From the NCBI GenBank assembly GCA_025200525.1, contig CM045761.1, forward strand, positions 75,669,551-75,733,550: 64,000 nucleotides of DNA, read 5' to 3'. How positions within the stretch are numbered: the first letter of the stretch is position 1; each line of letters begins with the position of its first letter. The notes under the pieces are model-generated. The model saw only the letters and a program-made list of their open reading frames with translations, searched no databases and was not told the origin of the DNA. The translations under genes and the position numbers were made by a program. This document shows, piece after piece, positions 47,846-59,154 of this stretch. The stretch comes from Camellia lanceoleosa. Lineage: Eukaryota > Streptophyta > Magnoliopsida > Ericales > Theaceae.

Positions 47846-48875
47846 TGGAATTTCAAGAATTGTGTTTGAGCTTCAAGGTTCATATTCAAAGCCTCAAAAC
47901 TTGTGTTTTTGGCACAAAAATATGGAGAACCATTGTATAATTTAGTAAACACTCTCAATTTGAAATCATTTATTCAAAATCATGCTCTAATTGTCCAAAT
48001 TTAGATTTAACTTATTTTCTTTAGATCAAACCCACAATTTTAAAATATGAATTAGACTTTCCAAACTCTTGAAGTTTCATGATGTATGTAAAAATAGAGC
48101 CCAATTTTATTATTATTAACAAAAATCAACTTAATTATGAATTACACAAATCAATTTCCTAGAAATTCAACTTAACTCAATTTTTAACCAAAAACTAAAT
48201 TTATAATCATAGATGTTTTAAAATGTGTTTAAATTGAATAAAACTTTTAAATTAAATTACATGCATGGATTAAAGATCAAAATCGAACAAATTTCTAATT
48301 TTCAAAGCTTTTCCTTTTTTTCTTCAAAATATGAGTTTGAATTAGTTCAAATTCTTCAAAATCCATGATGCATGTACAATTAGAGTATTAAAACTTGCAA
48401 AATTTGTTCATGCATGTAGAAATGGAACTCAAATTCATGCAAGACTACAAAAATCAAATTTAACATAATTGATTCTCAATTTAACTTCCATAAATTTGAG
48501 TCTAACTCCATTTATTCATCATCTTGCTAATTCCTTCTATTTATATGAAATTGAACCCAAATTTAACAAATTTAAAGAGTCATAACTCATATTCTTCAAC
48601 CTAACTTGATTTTACATGCAAACCCAAATTTTAACAATTTATATAATTGATCTTCAAATCTTCATTTTTAATCCTTTGAAAATTCATCTTGAATCAATTT
48701 ATGTCTAAATTATTTAAACAACACTAAAAAGAGGATGAAATTTCTTACCCATTAGTCTTTAAAATAGAATTCGATTGAGTTCTCCACTTTTTCTTTTCTT
48801 CGTCTTTTTCTTCCTTTCTTCCATTCTCACGGTTTGCTCCAGCAAGTTGTCTACAATGTGTACATAAATAATGAA

Positions 48876-48878
<3 letters not shown>

Positions 48879-48909
<31 letters not shown>
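48879..48909. repeat. (CT)n microsatellite
   Basis: About 15 CT units inside LTR X. Confidence 0.95.
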
Positions 48910-48913
<4 letters not shown>

Positions 48914-50121
48914 TTTGATTCTATCAAAGTGAGGGCCTCATGCGGCTTCCTTGATTCATCTTTTCTTTTATTTATTTATTTATTTAGTGAGACACTTGTC
49001 TTTACTATATGAGCCCATGTAGTAGTGTATTAATTTTTTTATTAACTAATTAATCTTGCTTAGGATACTTAATTGAGATTAATTTTTTATTACAATTAGC
49101 TCAATTAATCACTCCTTAAAACTAATTAATCTTGATCATAATTTAATTAGTCATAACTAATCACAAATCTCACATAATTTAATTAGTCTAATTTACTTCA
49201 ATTAAGGCCCGATTAATTATATTTAATCTTTATCATTCTGAATCAGATTTTTAATCAAACTTCCAAAAAGCTCCAACTATCAAATTAAGTTTATTGACAT
49301 CATCAATTTTTGTTTCTCAAATCATTTAGGCTTTCAATTTCTAATCAGACCCAAAATTTTTGTCGATAAATTATATATTCAAATTGGATATCTCAAAAAT
49401 AGATTTAATTTGTAATAATCACAATTCTCAATCCTCATAATTTAATTAATTTAATTACCTCAAATTTGGACCTAATTAATCGATTCTCATTTTTACAGAG
49501 CTGAATCGAATATTTAATTAAACTCCCAAATGAGTCCGTAATTAAAATTAAATTGACTCAATTTCTTAATTTCACTTCGTTAAGCCATTTGGACCCTTAA
49601 TTTCTAATTCGAAAATAAATCTTCAATAGAATCATATACGAATCAGGTTCCACAATTCTCATAAATTTCAAATTAAATTAGGATAACGACTAATTAAAAT
49701 CCCAAATCTTCTTAATTGACAAAATATAAAATATTATACGTGACAGGGCCGTCACAATATATATATATATATATTACAAAAGTAAAAATTTTAAAATGTA
49801 TTAAAAAATTATGATTATCATAAACTGCTTCAATTATATTAAGGATTGCTTTCACAAGTTAATTAACGATCTAGTTGGTGTAAATTTGACAAATTTTGAA
49901 TTTTCCCAATTCTAAGTGCTTAACAATAATTAACAATAATTGTTATACTTTTCTTAACTTGAATTTTCCCAATTCAAAATGGTTAACAATCCCTCTGAGA
50001 AAAAGTGTTTAACAATAATTGTTAATACTTATCTTAAATTTCAAACACTCGACCTCTAGTATGTATATATCGAGCGAGATAGGCGGAGAAAGATAAGAGA
50101 GCAAGATAGACGGAGAAAGAT

Positions 50122-50129
50122 GAGAGAGA

Positions 50130-50168
<39 letters not shown>

Positions 50169-50169
50169 G
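50122..50169. repeat. (GA)n microsatellite, likely 5' UTR
   Basis: About 24 GA units with one interruption, ending 34 bases before the ATG of the CAD-like exon. Confidence 0.9.
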
Positions 50170-50202
50170 GGTCAGTATTTGAGGTAGAAAGCGAGGATAG
50201 AA

Positions 50203-50294
50203 ATGAGTTCAGGAAGAGAGATGAAGGAGGACTGTTATGTATGGGCGGCAAGAGATCCATCTGGATTGCTCTCTCTTTACAAATTTGGCAGCAG
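50203..50294 (+). pseudogene. Orphan first exon of a cinnamyl-alcohol-dehydrogenase-like gene
   Basis: The ATG at 50203 gives MSSGREMKEDCYVWAARDPS then GLLSLYKFGSR, and the exon ends at GCAG with a consensus donor GTATGT. Plant CAD/8-hydroxygeraniol dehydrogenase family proteins (zinc-dependent MDR alcohol dehydrogenases) begin with the same pattern, (G)WAA(R/K)D-x-SG-x-LSP-x-(K/H)FSRR. Their first intron falls near that Arg. The Pro after LS and the first Arg of FSRR are changed here (LSLYKFGSR). A GA-rich 5' UTR precedes it. No second exon (with GHE or zinc-ligand motifs) is seen before the MITE at 50604 or later, so it is a displaced or truncated gene copy. Confidence 0.65.
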
Positions 50295-50603
50295 GTATGT
50301 ATCTATATGTGCATACACGTGCACTTATATTGATTATTCCAAATTGAAATTAATGAAGAGAATAGAAGCTACACATCAATCCTTCATCAATCTCGTCATT
50401 GCTTAATTATAATTTATTTGCAGTGTTGAAGCCATATATGTTCAACACTTCACACAGTACCAAATCTACTGCCATGTTTTCTGTTTAAATTTTCTTTTCT
50501 TTTTTTTTTTTTTTTTTTTTTTGGAAATGGGAATTCCAACCCCAAGTGGCTGGCATGAGGGTTTTTAGATCTTTTTTCTTTGATTTTGGACAACCTTTTT
50601 TTA

Positions 50604-50921
50604 GGGTAAATTACACTTGCCTCCCTGAACTTTGAAGAAAAATACAATCATTTCTATTCTTTTGACATAATGACAAACGGTTGAAAGTAATACAGATAAT
50701 GGGCAAATACTCAAATCAACGAAGATAGATATTAATTATTGTGGAAAAAAAAAATGATGACACTATTTTTTTATTTTTTTATATGCCTAACGAATTATTG
50801 ATGAAAAATTACCTAACAATTATGTGAATTAAAACATCAAAGGAGACCAATGTAATTACGTCAAAAAGGTGGGACTAACTGTATTTTCTCTAAACCTAAG
50901 GAGAGGGTAGTGTAATTTATC
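50604..50921. mobile_element. MITE-like element, ~318 bp
   Basis: GGGTAAATTACACTTGCCTC at the left faces AGTGTAATTTATC at the right (12 of 13 bases complementary). T-rich flanks TTTTTTTA and ATTTTTTAA could be a target duplication but are low-complexity. Confidence 0.6.
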
Positions 50922-51321
50922 ATTTTTTAATTCCTTGTTGGGTTAGACTTCTTTCAAGGTCAAATATGACCTTAAGAGAACTATTCAGGCCTGTAGGGCC
51001 GTGACAATTCTTGTTTCAACAATTTGAACTATTTCTTTTGTAGGGATCTTTGTGTCTATCATCCATGAAAAAAATTAAGTTGCAAAAATTTTATGGGCAC
51101 TCAGGCCATAAGTCCAATTTCAAAACTAATGAATCCTTATTAAAAAAAAAAAGGGGTAAAAATAGTAATTTGTAAAGATAGTAATTCATTACTTTGGCAA
51201 CCGGCTACACGACAGTAGGGTAAAAATAGGGGGAAAAATCATTCAAAATAATAATTTGTCCCTCTCATGAAACAATTTCATTAATCATGTTCTTATTATA
51301 AAAAAAAGATCAATCCTTAGA

Positions 51322-51937
51322 TGTAAGGTCCCAGTGTCCCAAATCGGGAATAGATGGGAGTTTTTGGGCTATAAAAGTAAAAACCTAGACTCTTATATAG
51401 CATCAACGCCTTTTCCCAAGTGGTGAAATCCCTAGCAGAACTCCTTAGTTAAGTGTGCTTAGACTGGAGTAGTTCTGGGATGGGTGAACCACTAGGAAGA
51501 ACAAATCCGTACGGGCGTGGCCCAAAGCAGACAATATCGATGACATGTGGAGGGTTGAGGCATTACAAATGGTATCAGAGCTGACTCTCCGAAGTACCAA
51601 GTGTAGGCCCCTGGCGTCTCTTGGTGCATGTGGTCGGGCTTGTGAGTTGGCAGCTACTACACGGGGATGTACAGCCTTAAATTGGTAGATTGTAAGGTCC
51701 CGGTGTCCCACATTGGGAATGGATTGGGAGTTCTTGGGCTATAAAAATAAAAACCTAGACTCTTATATAGCATCAAGGCCTATTCCCAAGTCGTGAAATC
51801 CCTAGCAGAACTCCTTAGTAAAGCATGCTTAGGTTGGAGTAGTTTTCGGATGGGTGACCCATTGGGAAGAAAAAATCTGTGCGGGCGTGACCCAAAACGG
51901 ACAATATCGATGACGTGTGAAAGGTTGGGGCGTTACA
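51322..51937 (+). mobile_element. Cassandra TRIM retrotransposon, complete
   Basis: Two ~246-bp LTRs (51322-51567, 51691-51937) start TGTAAGGTCCC and end GGC(A/G)TTACA. A perfect TTAGA duplication (51317-51321, 51938-51942) bounds the element. The initiator-tRNA-Met PBS TGGTATCAGAGC is at 51570-51581. Each LTR contains a 5S-rRNA-like segment (51433-51501 and 51801-51871) with AGAACTCC(T)TAGTTAAG, GCTTAG and GGATGGGTGA, the internal Pol III promoter region. Cassandra is non-coding and depends on other elements for movement. 616 bp in all. Confidence 0.95.
51433..51501 (+). other. 5S-rRNA-like segment of Cassandra 5' LTR
   Basis: AGCAGAACTCCTTAGTTAAG, then GTGCTTAGACTGGAGTAGTT, then GGGATGGGTGAACC follow the 3' half of plant 5S rRNA with several substitutions. 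It is part of the TRIM LTR, not an rRNA gene. Confidence 0.9.
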
Positions 51938-51942
51938 TTAGA

Positions 51943-52478
51943 TCTAATGTCATATCCTTCCATATAAATGGACTTATCACCAATAAATCCTTATTTTACT
52001 ACATTTGTCTCGAAAAAAGTAGATGGTTTATTTTAAAAAACACACTTGCCTTCCATTTTTTTGGAGACAGATGTCATAAAATGAGAAATTACGATTATCT
52101 GATAGACCTAATGTTTTTTAATAGATGACATCATGGTTGTCAAGTCGCGAATCGAATTGTGAATTGTATTTCTAACAAATTGAATCATGAATTGAATCGA
52201 ATCGAATCGTGATTCTCAACACTATATATATTTTTATAACAAATATATATACATATTTATATACATATAAAATCACAAATATAGTGCTTAAAATGAAAAA
52301 AATAACAGTCTAATATAAATTTCATGCATCATTGTTTCATTGATTTAAGAGGAAGCTCCAAAAGTTTATAGATCAAAGTTCAAACTTCAAAAACCAGCTT
52401 TTGACAATATTCAAAATCCAAAATGACATCATTAGGCATAGTGGCATACAACGCCATAGACTATTGAACTTCTAATTT
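51943..52478. other. AT-rich intergenic DNA
   Basis: It holds AATCGAATCG-type short repeats near 52155-52215. No gene is recognised except the tail exon listed next. Confidence 0.5.
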
Positions 52479-52857
52479 CTAAATATCAGTCCTATCATCA
52501 TCATCATCCAGAACACCGATTAATTCATCATCTTTACTTCCAACATCTACTTGCTCAATATTTTCTATCTCTTCTTCTTCATCAACATCATCATCATCAA
52601 CTTCAACCACTTGTTTCCCTTTACTTGTCTTATTGAGATTTCTAGGCCCTGTAAATAAGAGTAAGAAGTTTCGTATTGTCATTTTGAACATACAGGCAAT
52701 AGTAGGCCCATGAACTTTGAATGCACAAAAGTATATTACCTCTCTTCCTCTTTTTGGTACTTGATCCCACTTGAAAACATTCATCAATATCTAGACATGC
52801 AGTGTCCTTAGGTAGGGCATGATCTTCTTTTTCAATTGTCTACTCATCATCGGGTTC
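52479..52857 (-). pseudogene. C-terminal exons of a hAT-like gene, cut by a Copia-like LTR
   Basis: Minus-strand exon 52857-52740 reads an in-frame stop then TIEKEDHALPKDTACLDIDE and SSTKKRKR. A 91-bp intron (52739-52649, GTAATATAC...TTTACAG) keeps the frame into GPRNLNKTSKGKQVVEVDDD. An acidic tail ends LDDDDDRTDI and a TAG at 52479. A basic patch followed by a long Asp/Glu tail is typical of the end of plant DUF659/hAT-dimerisation proteins, but this part is low complexity and the call is tentative. Upstream exons are replaced by the LTR. Confidence 0.4.
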
Positions 52858-53778
52858 TGTTGGAAATTGGGCTGGGTATTAGACCCAGATTTGGGCGCCC
52901 ATATGGCATGACCCATGACCCATTCTAAAAAATCTAGAAATTCCCTAGATATTGATTTGTGATGATGTATCAATTTTAAGTAGTAAATAACAATCCCAAT
53001 CAATCAAGAGAAATCGACACAATGATTTAACGTAGAAAAACCATAATTGGAGCGTCTCCAATTGTGATAAAAAAAAAAAATCACGGGCAAAAGCCACAAA
53101 ACAACCCATTAAGAAGACATAAAGAAATTACAAAAGTGTACTCTCAATTACCTAGAGAATCCACGGTCGAATCGAACCAACCCCTATGTGCCTATTCCAA
53201 CCTCGTTGTCACCTAGGAATTGTCTTGCCCAATGTTGAATCCACAACGTTGATGTCGAATCCATGATGATGAGCCACTTTAAAATCCACCAAAGCTTCAA
53301 GCCCGAATTCCACAAAATCCATCGAAGAACAATACTCTTTTGTATTGAACGAAACAAACAATCTTTTGATGTATACTTTTCAAACCAAATATAAACTCAA
53401 ACAAACATCAAAGAAACGAGCAAAGAAGCTCCAGATATAAACCCTAATATCTAAGAAGAAGATCTGGAAGCCGTAACCCTAAAATCTGATTGAACCGCAT
53501 ATTTATAGAAAACAGAACCATGATCTCCGCTCGAGCATACTGGCGATCGAGCGCAGGAAGTTCCGCTTCAGAACAAAAACACAACTTCCAGCTCGATCCC
53601 CGACATAGTCAACGAAATGGCAAACATGAAAGAATTAACTTCTGAAACAACTCTGCAAGGCACAATTCAGGTTGGATTCGCATTTAAAAACTCATAGCCT
53701 CATTGAAATAAAAGTTGAACAAAATTACAACTAAAAGAAGTTTTGTCAAACAAGATTGCCAAGAATAAAAACCTAACA
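52858..53778 (+). mobile_element. Copia-like solo LTR
   Basis: It starts TGTTGGAAATTGGGCTGGG and ends AAAAACCTAACA, 921 bp, a common plant Copia LTR shape. The flanks GGTTC and ATCTA do not match, so one side is rearranged. It contains GCTCGAGCA and GATCGAGCGCAGGAAGTT at 53525-53565, resembling the unit in LTR X. Confidence 0.55.
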
Positions 53779-54095
53779 ATCTAATATACCTCTCAGAAGG
53801 GTACCTTAGCAAGACTACCTAATATACCTCTCACACCTAACACCAAGAAGTGAAAGGAGGATCAAGCGGTACAGCGGTAATCCAGATCTGAGGGTTGTGT
53901 TCCCATCATGGTAGAGCCCATGACCGGTCATCCTTTTGCCAAGCTTTTTAGGCAAGCCTCTAGCAAACTGTCCAGGGATAGCAGATGGCAAACACAGTGA
54001 CTTAGGCGCACCAATGCAAATGCAATGCAATGCAAAGAAACATATAAGTGTAGATAAAATTTCACATCATGAAGTTCAAGTCAAGTTCTCTAATT
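53779..54095 (-). other. Leader fragment downstream of LTR-B
   Basis: On the minus strand it matches the leader of the inner Tat element (15691-15900) in order, including the complement of CAAATGCAATGCAATGCAAAG. It is truncated at the Copia-like LTR. The plus-strand word CTAATATACCTCTCA occurs twice near 53780-53835. Confidence 0.7.
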
Positions 54096-54113
54096 TCCCC
54101 AGCAGAGTCGCCA
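54096..54113 (-). other. Primer binding site next to LTR-B
   Basis: Minus strand TGGCGACTCTGCTGGGGA, a few bases after the LTR-B end (AGCTACA). Confidence 0.8.
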
Positions 54114-54118
54114 AAAAC

Positions 54119-56700
54119 TGTAGCTCGACTTTTCGTGTCCTTTTTTGGAAGTCGAATAAGCCTTACAGTATCAGACTCCCATGGTTCTGAATCTAATCTT
54201 ATAAGTGCAATGTGAAATAGATAATCACCAAAGAGTTCAAATTCGACAAATCTTTCGAAAAATCGATTTTGAATCAAATTGCCAAAAATGGATTGCTTTG
54301 CCAGATGGATGCAAGACAAATAGATGCAAACATGGAGAATGCTAAATATAAGCAAGTAAATAAAAGGGAGAAAGACGCAGGGTTGGAAAACATACACATC
54401 ATTACAACATTGCGCCCTCACGAAGAAGAGTCCGAATGAACTAACTAGCTAACTAATTAAAGCTAAACTAATTAATTAACTATTACAAAACAAAATGAAT
54501 AAATAGCTAAACTACTTAACTAATTATTACAAACTGAATTAATTAACTAATCTAGCAAATTAAAATAATTACGACATGATACAAATTAGCTATTCTAACT
54601 AATTAATTACAAAGCCACTATTTTAATCACAACATTAATATGGACAACATAGATCCTGAGGATCGAAGGAGGGCTGATGCATGAATGCGGTTTCCACCCA
54701 AGAAAAGCATTGTTTTTGCTGCTGCATGTCTCTATTTCACAATAGAACACTTGCATTGATTTCCATCTCCAAACCAACTCTATTCTGCTTCAAGAGAACA
54801 CTGCTTGATTTTGCACACGTGGCCGACAGAGGGCCTGCTGTCCACTGATGATGGCTTGCTGGCCACAAAAGATGGCCTACCAGCCACCAATGGGAGCCTG
54901 CTGGCCACTGATGACAGAACCTCCCTGCTACAACAAAGAGCAAATAGAGTAGAGACAGTGTATTCTCAAGGGTTTGTTTGCACAATTTACCATTCCTTAT
55001 CATGAACAAATCAAAGGAGTAGTAAGCTTGGTTCACAAACCATCAATTTATGCAATTTCATTGCATGATGGCCTATGAACCAAAGTGTGCAAGTTCAATA
55101 AATATAACAAAATAAGACTCTCAAAACCACCTTCCTATCATGAATGATCAAGGAAAGTAGTTGACAATGAATCTTGAACCGTTTTCGTCACTAATGAGTA
55201 TGAAACGAGTCAAGACTCAAGGGTTCAATTAATGTCCGATTGAACCCAAACGAGTTATTATCTTGCACCCTTTTTTAACCTCAATTTTATTACTCCATTT
55301 TAGATTACCATCCATTCTTTAATCAATTGAGTCCAAAGGGTGAATTTAAGTCCTCTAATGGAAAGAGGGATCAAACCAAGAGTTGTTTTAGGCATGAAAG
55401 AGACATCATACAATTGGTAATGAACCCCCAAAAGGGATTAAACCATTAAGCATGACATCTCAATCTCATGCTTAAACACACAAGTAGTTTGAAACCACTT
55501 TCAAAGCAAAACAAAAGTCAAGAAATGAGGGAGGTTGCAGAGGTGATTAAGAGTGATCACAAGTATGGAAAGCCATAAATAAATTCAATTAACTCAAATA
55601 AGGTGGTGTCTAATGCCTAAAAGACCAAACTTATGAGGACAATTACACTACAAGCATGCAAAACAAAGCTCAAATGCAACAAACACTTAAAAATAGTCCT
55701 AAAACAGTCTAAAAATAGTTCTAAAACATGCTAGAATTAAGACAAAAATAGTTAGATTAAGAAGCTAAAACATGAATCATGCTAGACTAGTAAGCAAAAC
55801 ACAAGGAGAGGAAGCTAACCCCTCCAATTTTGGACTTCAAAACATGTTTATAGCCACTGAAATAACTATGAAAATCAGTGTTTAAAAGCTCAAAAAAAGA
55901 TAGTACAAAGGTGGGAAACACAAGGGTAAAGGCCTTGAAAGCAAGGTATAAAGAAGGGTGAGCCACCCCTCAACCTTTGTTGGCCTTAAAACCCAAGTTT
56001 CAGCTCAAAAAGATAGAGTTTTTATGACCCAAAAACAATTGGAAAACAGTAAGGAAAAGAGTGGATACAACAAGTAAAGAGGCAAAGTTGTATATCGCTT
56101 TAAGAGGAAACTAATTCCAAGCAATAAATCAAGGCAAACACACCCTTAAAAGCTCAAACAAGGCTCCAAGATACCTCAGCTCAAAGATGGAGAAGTTTGG
56201 TTAAGAGTGTATAGGCAAAAGTGAAGGATATGTAAGCAAGGGTTAAGAAATTTGCAAGAGAGAAAGAGAATTGTAGAGAGCGGAAAAATTTTGCTCCAAA
56301 ATTTTTCTAACCTCCAAACATGAGAGAGAGGTCTCTTATATATAGAAAACATGAATTTCCCTCATAAACATCCAACCATACACGTAGGAGCAGATGCAAG
56401 CATATGTGCAAACAGCTGGCACGCCTATCACAAAATATCTGCAAAAGACATTGGTGGCCAGCAACCAAGAGTGATGGCCGGCAGCCCAAAGAAGTGGCCG
56501 GCAGGCCACCAGAGGTTGCAAGCTTGAAGATCTGTACATTTGGTCCAAAAATAAGGCAACAAGTGTGTACAGTTTGAAAGGCTCAAAGCTATGGCACTCC
56601 GCTGAGGACTTCGAGCACTTGACTAGCATATAGACTCATCATTGGATATGCAAGCGATGACGTCCAAGTCATAAAGGCCGTGAAAAATGGGTTGTCTACA
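54119..56700 (-). mobile_element. LTR-B, Tat-like, minus strand
   Basis: It starts at 56700 (TGTAGACAACCCATTTTTCA) and ends at 54119 (GAGCTACA), 2582 bp. It carries a GGCCACTGATGATGG-type repeat cluster near 54825-54930 and GGCCGGCAG words near 56465-56510. The start is clearly related to the inner Tat LTR but diverges within ~60 bases, so it is a different subfamily from LTR-A. It has a PPT on one side and a PBS on the other. Confidence 0.8.
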
Positions 56701-56713
56701 GTTGCCCCTCTTT
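56701..56713 (-). other. Polypurine tract next to LTR-B
   Basis: Minus strand AAAGAGGGGCAAC, identical to the inner Tat PPT, directly before the LTR-B start. Confidence 0.85.
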
Positions 56714-57109
56714 GACAGAACTAAGAGTCATGAAATGACGCGAGTAAATGTCAAAGCCCAAAGACGACCGATTTTGACAAGGCTGTAAGACTTAGACAAA
56801 TAATCGTGACAAAAATAAAATGGTTGCGCCGGTCGGCTACATACATATCCTTTTGCAATGAATCAAACCAACGTAGTTCTGGGGCAAAATGCAAAATGAT
56901 ATGCAAAGAAAAATGACTTTGAAAGCTGGACTCACATGCTTCGCGAAGCCGGCTATTTTGAAAACTCATGATTATGCAAGATGGTGCAATAATCAATAAC
57001 AGATGCAATAAGCACGAACAACATAATCTACATATGAATGAGCAGCTTCAAGCTTAAAACCGACACATGTTCCATACAAAAAACACACTCTGACCACGCC
57101 AAAACAAGA

Positions 57110-57425
57110 GACGAGGAAAGAAAACACCGCCCACGGTTGTGCCTCATGCATCCTGAGAAACTGAGAAACAAAAACTGCTCGGGGTCATGTTTCACACGTC
57201 CTGAGAACTAGAGGAATGAAAACCGCTCGGGGTCGTGTTTCACACATCCCGAGAAACAAGAAAGACCGCTCGGGCTTGCGCTTCACACGCCATGAAAAAT
57301 AAGAAAAACTGCTTGGGCTTGTGCTTCACGCGTCCTAAGATAAAACACACCCAGAGTTGAGCGTCACGTGTCCTGAGATACAAGAGAAATCGCTCGGGCT
57401 CACGCTTCATGTATCCATAGATAAA
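57110..57425. repeat. ~45-bp degenerate tandem array
   Basis: Seven units share CGCTCGGG(G/C)T, then CG(T)GTTTCACAC, then TCC(T/C)GAGA. It lies between PPT and antisense gene, as the 58-bp array does in the inner element. Confidence 0.85.
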
Positions 57426-57429
57426 ATAG

Positions 57430-57670
57430 AGAGGTGTGCAATAGATGCACAAAAGTGAACAAATGCAATAGATGCACAAAAGGAACGTGTGCAATAGATG
57501 CACAAAGTGAACAAGTCAATTCAGTGACAACGCATGTTCTACGCAAGATGGATAACTGACGTATGATGTTAATTGAAGGCATATTCTATGCAAGAAACAA
57601 AAGCATATTCTACGCACGAGATAAGAGCATATTCTATGCAAAATTGACAGCGTGTTTTATGCACAAATCA
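57430..57670. repeat. ~30-bp tandem repeats
   Basis: Three GTGCAATAGATGCACAAA units (57435-57510) are followed by five GCATATTCTATGCA units (57575-57670). TGCATA/TATGCA pairs give small hairpins. Confidence 0.8.
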
Positions 57671-57956
57671 TAAATGATATAAGACACGCATGCATCATAC
57701 ATATGTATGAAAGTGCATACTCTATGCAATGGAACAAGATGACTAAAACCAATATTCGGTGATGACCTCCGATTTAACTCTCAGAGATGTTGCAACATGT
57801 TCGCAAAGGATACACCTCGTTCATGTTGGCAAGTAAGGAACATCGTGTGCCAAAACACAATTTTGAGCTCCCTTAGAAACAATCTGGACCCAACAGCAAA
57901 CTTTCCCTACACTTCTTGGGAAACAAAGACACAAAACAGCATTAGGACTCAAATGA

Positions 57957-58050
57957 AGGCCACCGGCCACTCGTCGGCCACAAAGGGAGAGCGCCGGCCA
58001 CCTGCCGGCCATTAAAACACCTTGCTAACCACCTGCCGACCGCCCGTGGT
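57957..58050. repeat. GCCACCGGCC / GCCGGCCACC cluster
   Basis: Four to five GCCGGCCACCTG-type words occur upstream of the gene at 58458, mirroring 26060-26200. Confidence 0.7.
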
Positions 58051-58457
58051 AGATTCGGGGCATTTTTTACTTTTCACCCGTGGGTCTTTAAATATACATC
58101 ACAACACTTCATTTTCACACAACCCTAGGTCTGAAATTGCTCTCCCTCTCTCTCTAGACACTTTCTCTCTCTAGATTTATGTTTTATACACGTTTTCTAA
58201 TGCCCCACGCACACTTTTTTTGCAAAACCCTCTTAGTTCTCTTCATTTTGAACCAATTGGATTTTGATTTCGTCATTTTTTCTTAGATTTTCACCACTTT
58301 AGGCTTATTCCCCTCGAGTTTCTCTTGAGTTTCGTGAACTTTCTCGGGCTTCTACTTTTTCTTCCATTTTCTCTCTCCTAAGGTTGACTTTTTCCAAGTT
58401 TACCCTATTTTCTCCATTTTTCCATCACTTTTCACCTACTTTTCACCCATTTTCTAG

Positions 58458-59150
58458 ATGGCGGATGAGATTCCACACAACGGAGCTCCTCTAGAGGTTC
58501 TGCCTACATTTCCACCCGTTCCCGAGGTAGAGGAGCAGGTAGTGGCTGAGGCTGCGAGGCAGTTTACGGCATTGAGGCCGACCTCGAGGCTGAGTTTGAG
58601 CCTGAGTTTAAGCCGGAGCCATTACCATTGAGAGTGCAACATTTTGATCTGACGAGATATCATCCCTGCACACACATCTTGCCACCTGGAGGCATTAGGT
58701 GCTTCAGGAACTTTGCTCACAGCGTACCAGAGGACGTCCTGATGAGGGATCCGGTCTCTCACTTTTCATCCAACGCTACTGAGGTTGGAACTCTGTTTTC
58801 AGGAACCTTTCTTTAATTACATTTCTTGCACTGTACTGCCTTTCATCTGATTGTACTTTTTCATCACTATCTGATCTAATTCATTTGTTCTTTGCCACAG
58901 GGAGAGTCCCGTGCCTACAGGGGGTACGAAGCTACGACAGCGAGGAATTGGTATAACGAGCTCCCTGCTGAGCACCAACAGTAAGTGGTTCATCCCCTGA
59001 TCACATAACAACACAGGTCCAGAGTACCCGAGGGATATCAGACCCTTCTGGAGCTATGGTTCCAAGACTACTTAACAAAAGAGAAAACAGACAAGACCTC
59101 GGCTGATTTCACTAGGAGCGAATCTGAGCACAATAATGATTGCACTCTTT
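58458..59150 (+). pseudogene. Antisense-type gene of the LTR-B element, N-terminal exons
   Basis: A TATA-like TTAAATATAC (58087) and a CT-rich leader precede the ATG at 58458: MADEIPHNGAPLEVLPTFPP. The frame shifts near 58565. A second frame reads LRVQHFDLTRYHPCTHILPP and RNFAHSVPEDVLMRDPVSHF to 58816. After a likely intron ending TTTGCCACAG (58900), exon 2 reads SRAYRGYEATTARNWYNELP. A donor GTAAGT (58981) and an acceptor near 59015 lead to RVPEGYQTLLELWFQDYLTK. The position matches the antisense gene of Tat elements, but I cannot assign the domain. It is cut by the LTR-A fragment at about 59155. Confidence 0.5.
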
Positions 59151-59154
59151 GCTG

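Larger units (their letters stand above)
46353..49756 (+). mobile_element. Solo LTR of family X
   Basis: 3404 bp, TGTCACGACACAAACGCGCC to GACAGGGCCGTCACA. The flanks GTATA (46348-46352) and ATATA (49757-49761) match at four of five bases, though both are low-complexity. It matches the minus-strand LTR at 1-1929. It contains tandem words at 47225-47330 and a GCTCGAGC cluster at 47755-47845. No internal domain. Confidence 0.72.

Noticed and set aside
50296..50422. Second exon for the CAD-like gene after an AG at 50422
   Set aside because: The sequence after that AG does not give the expected CAD residues and soon runs into poly-T.
51433..51871. Possible 5S rRNA genes
   Set aside because: Both segments lie inside Cassandra LTRs with PBS and target duplication, and carry many substitutions.
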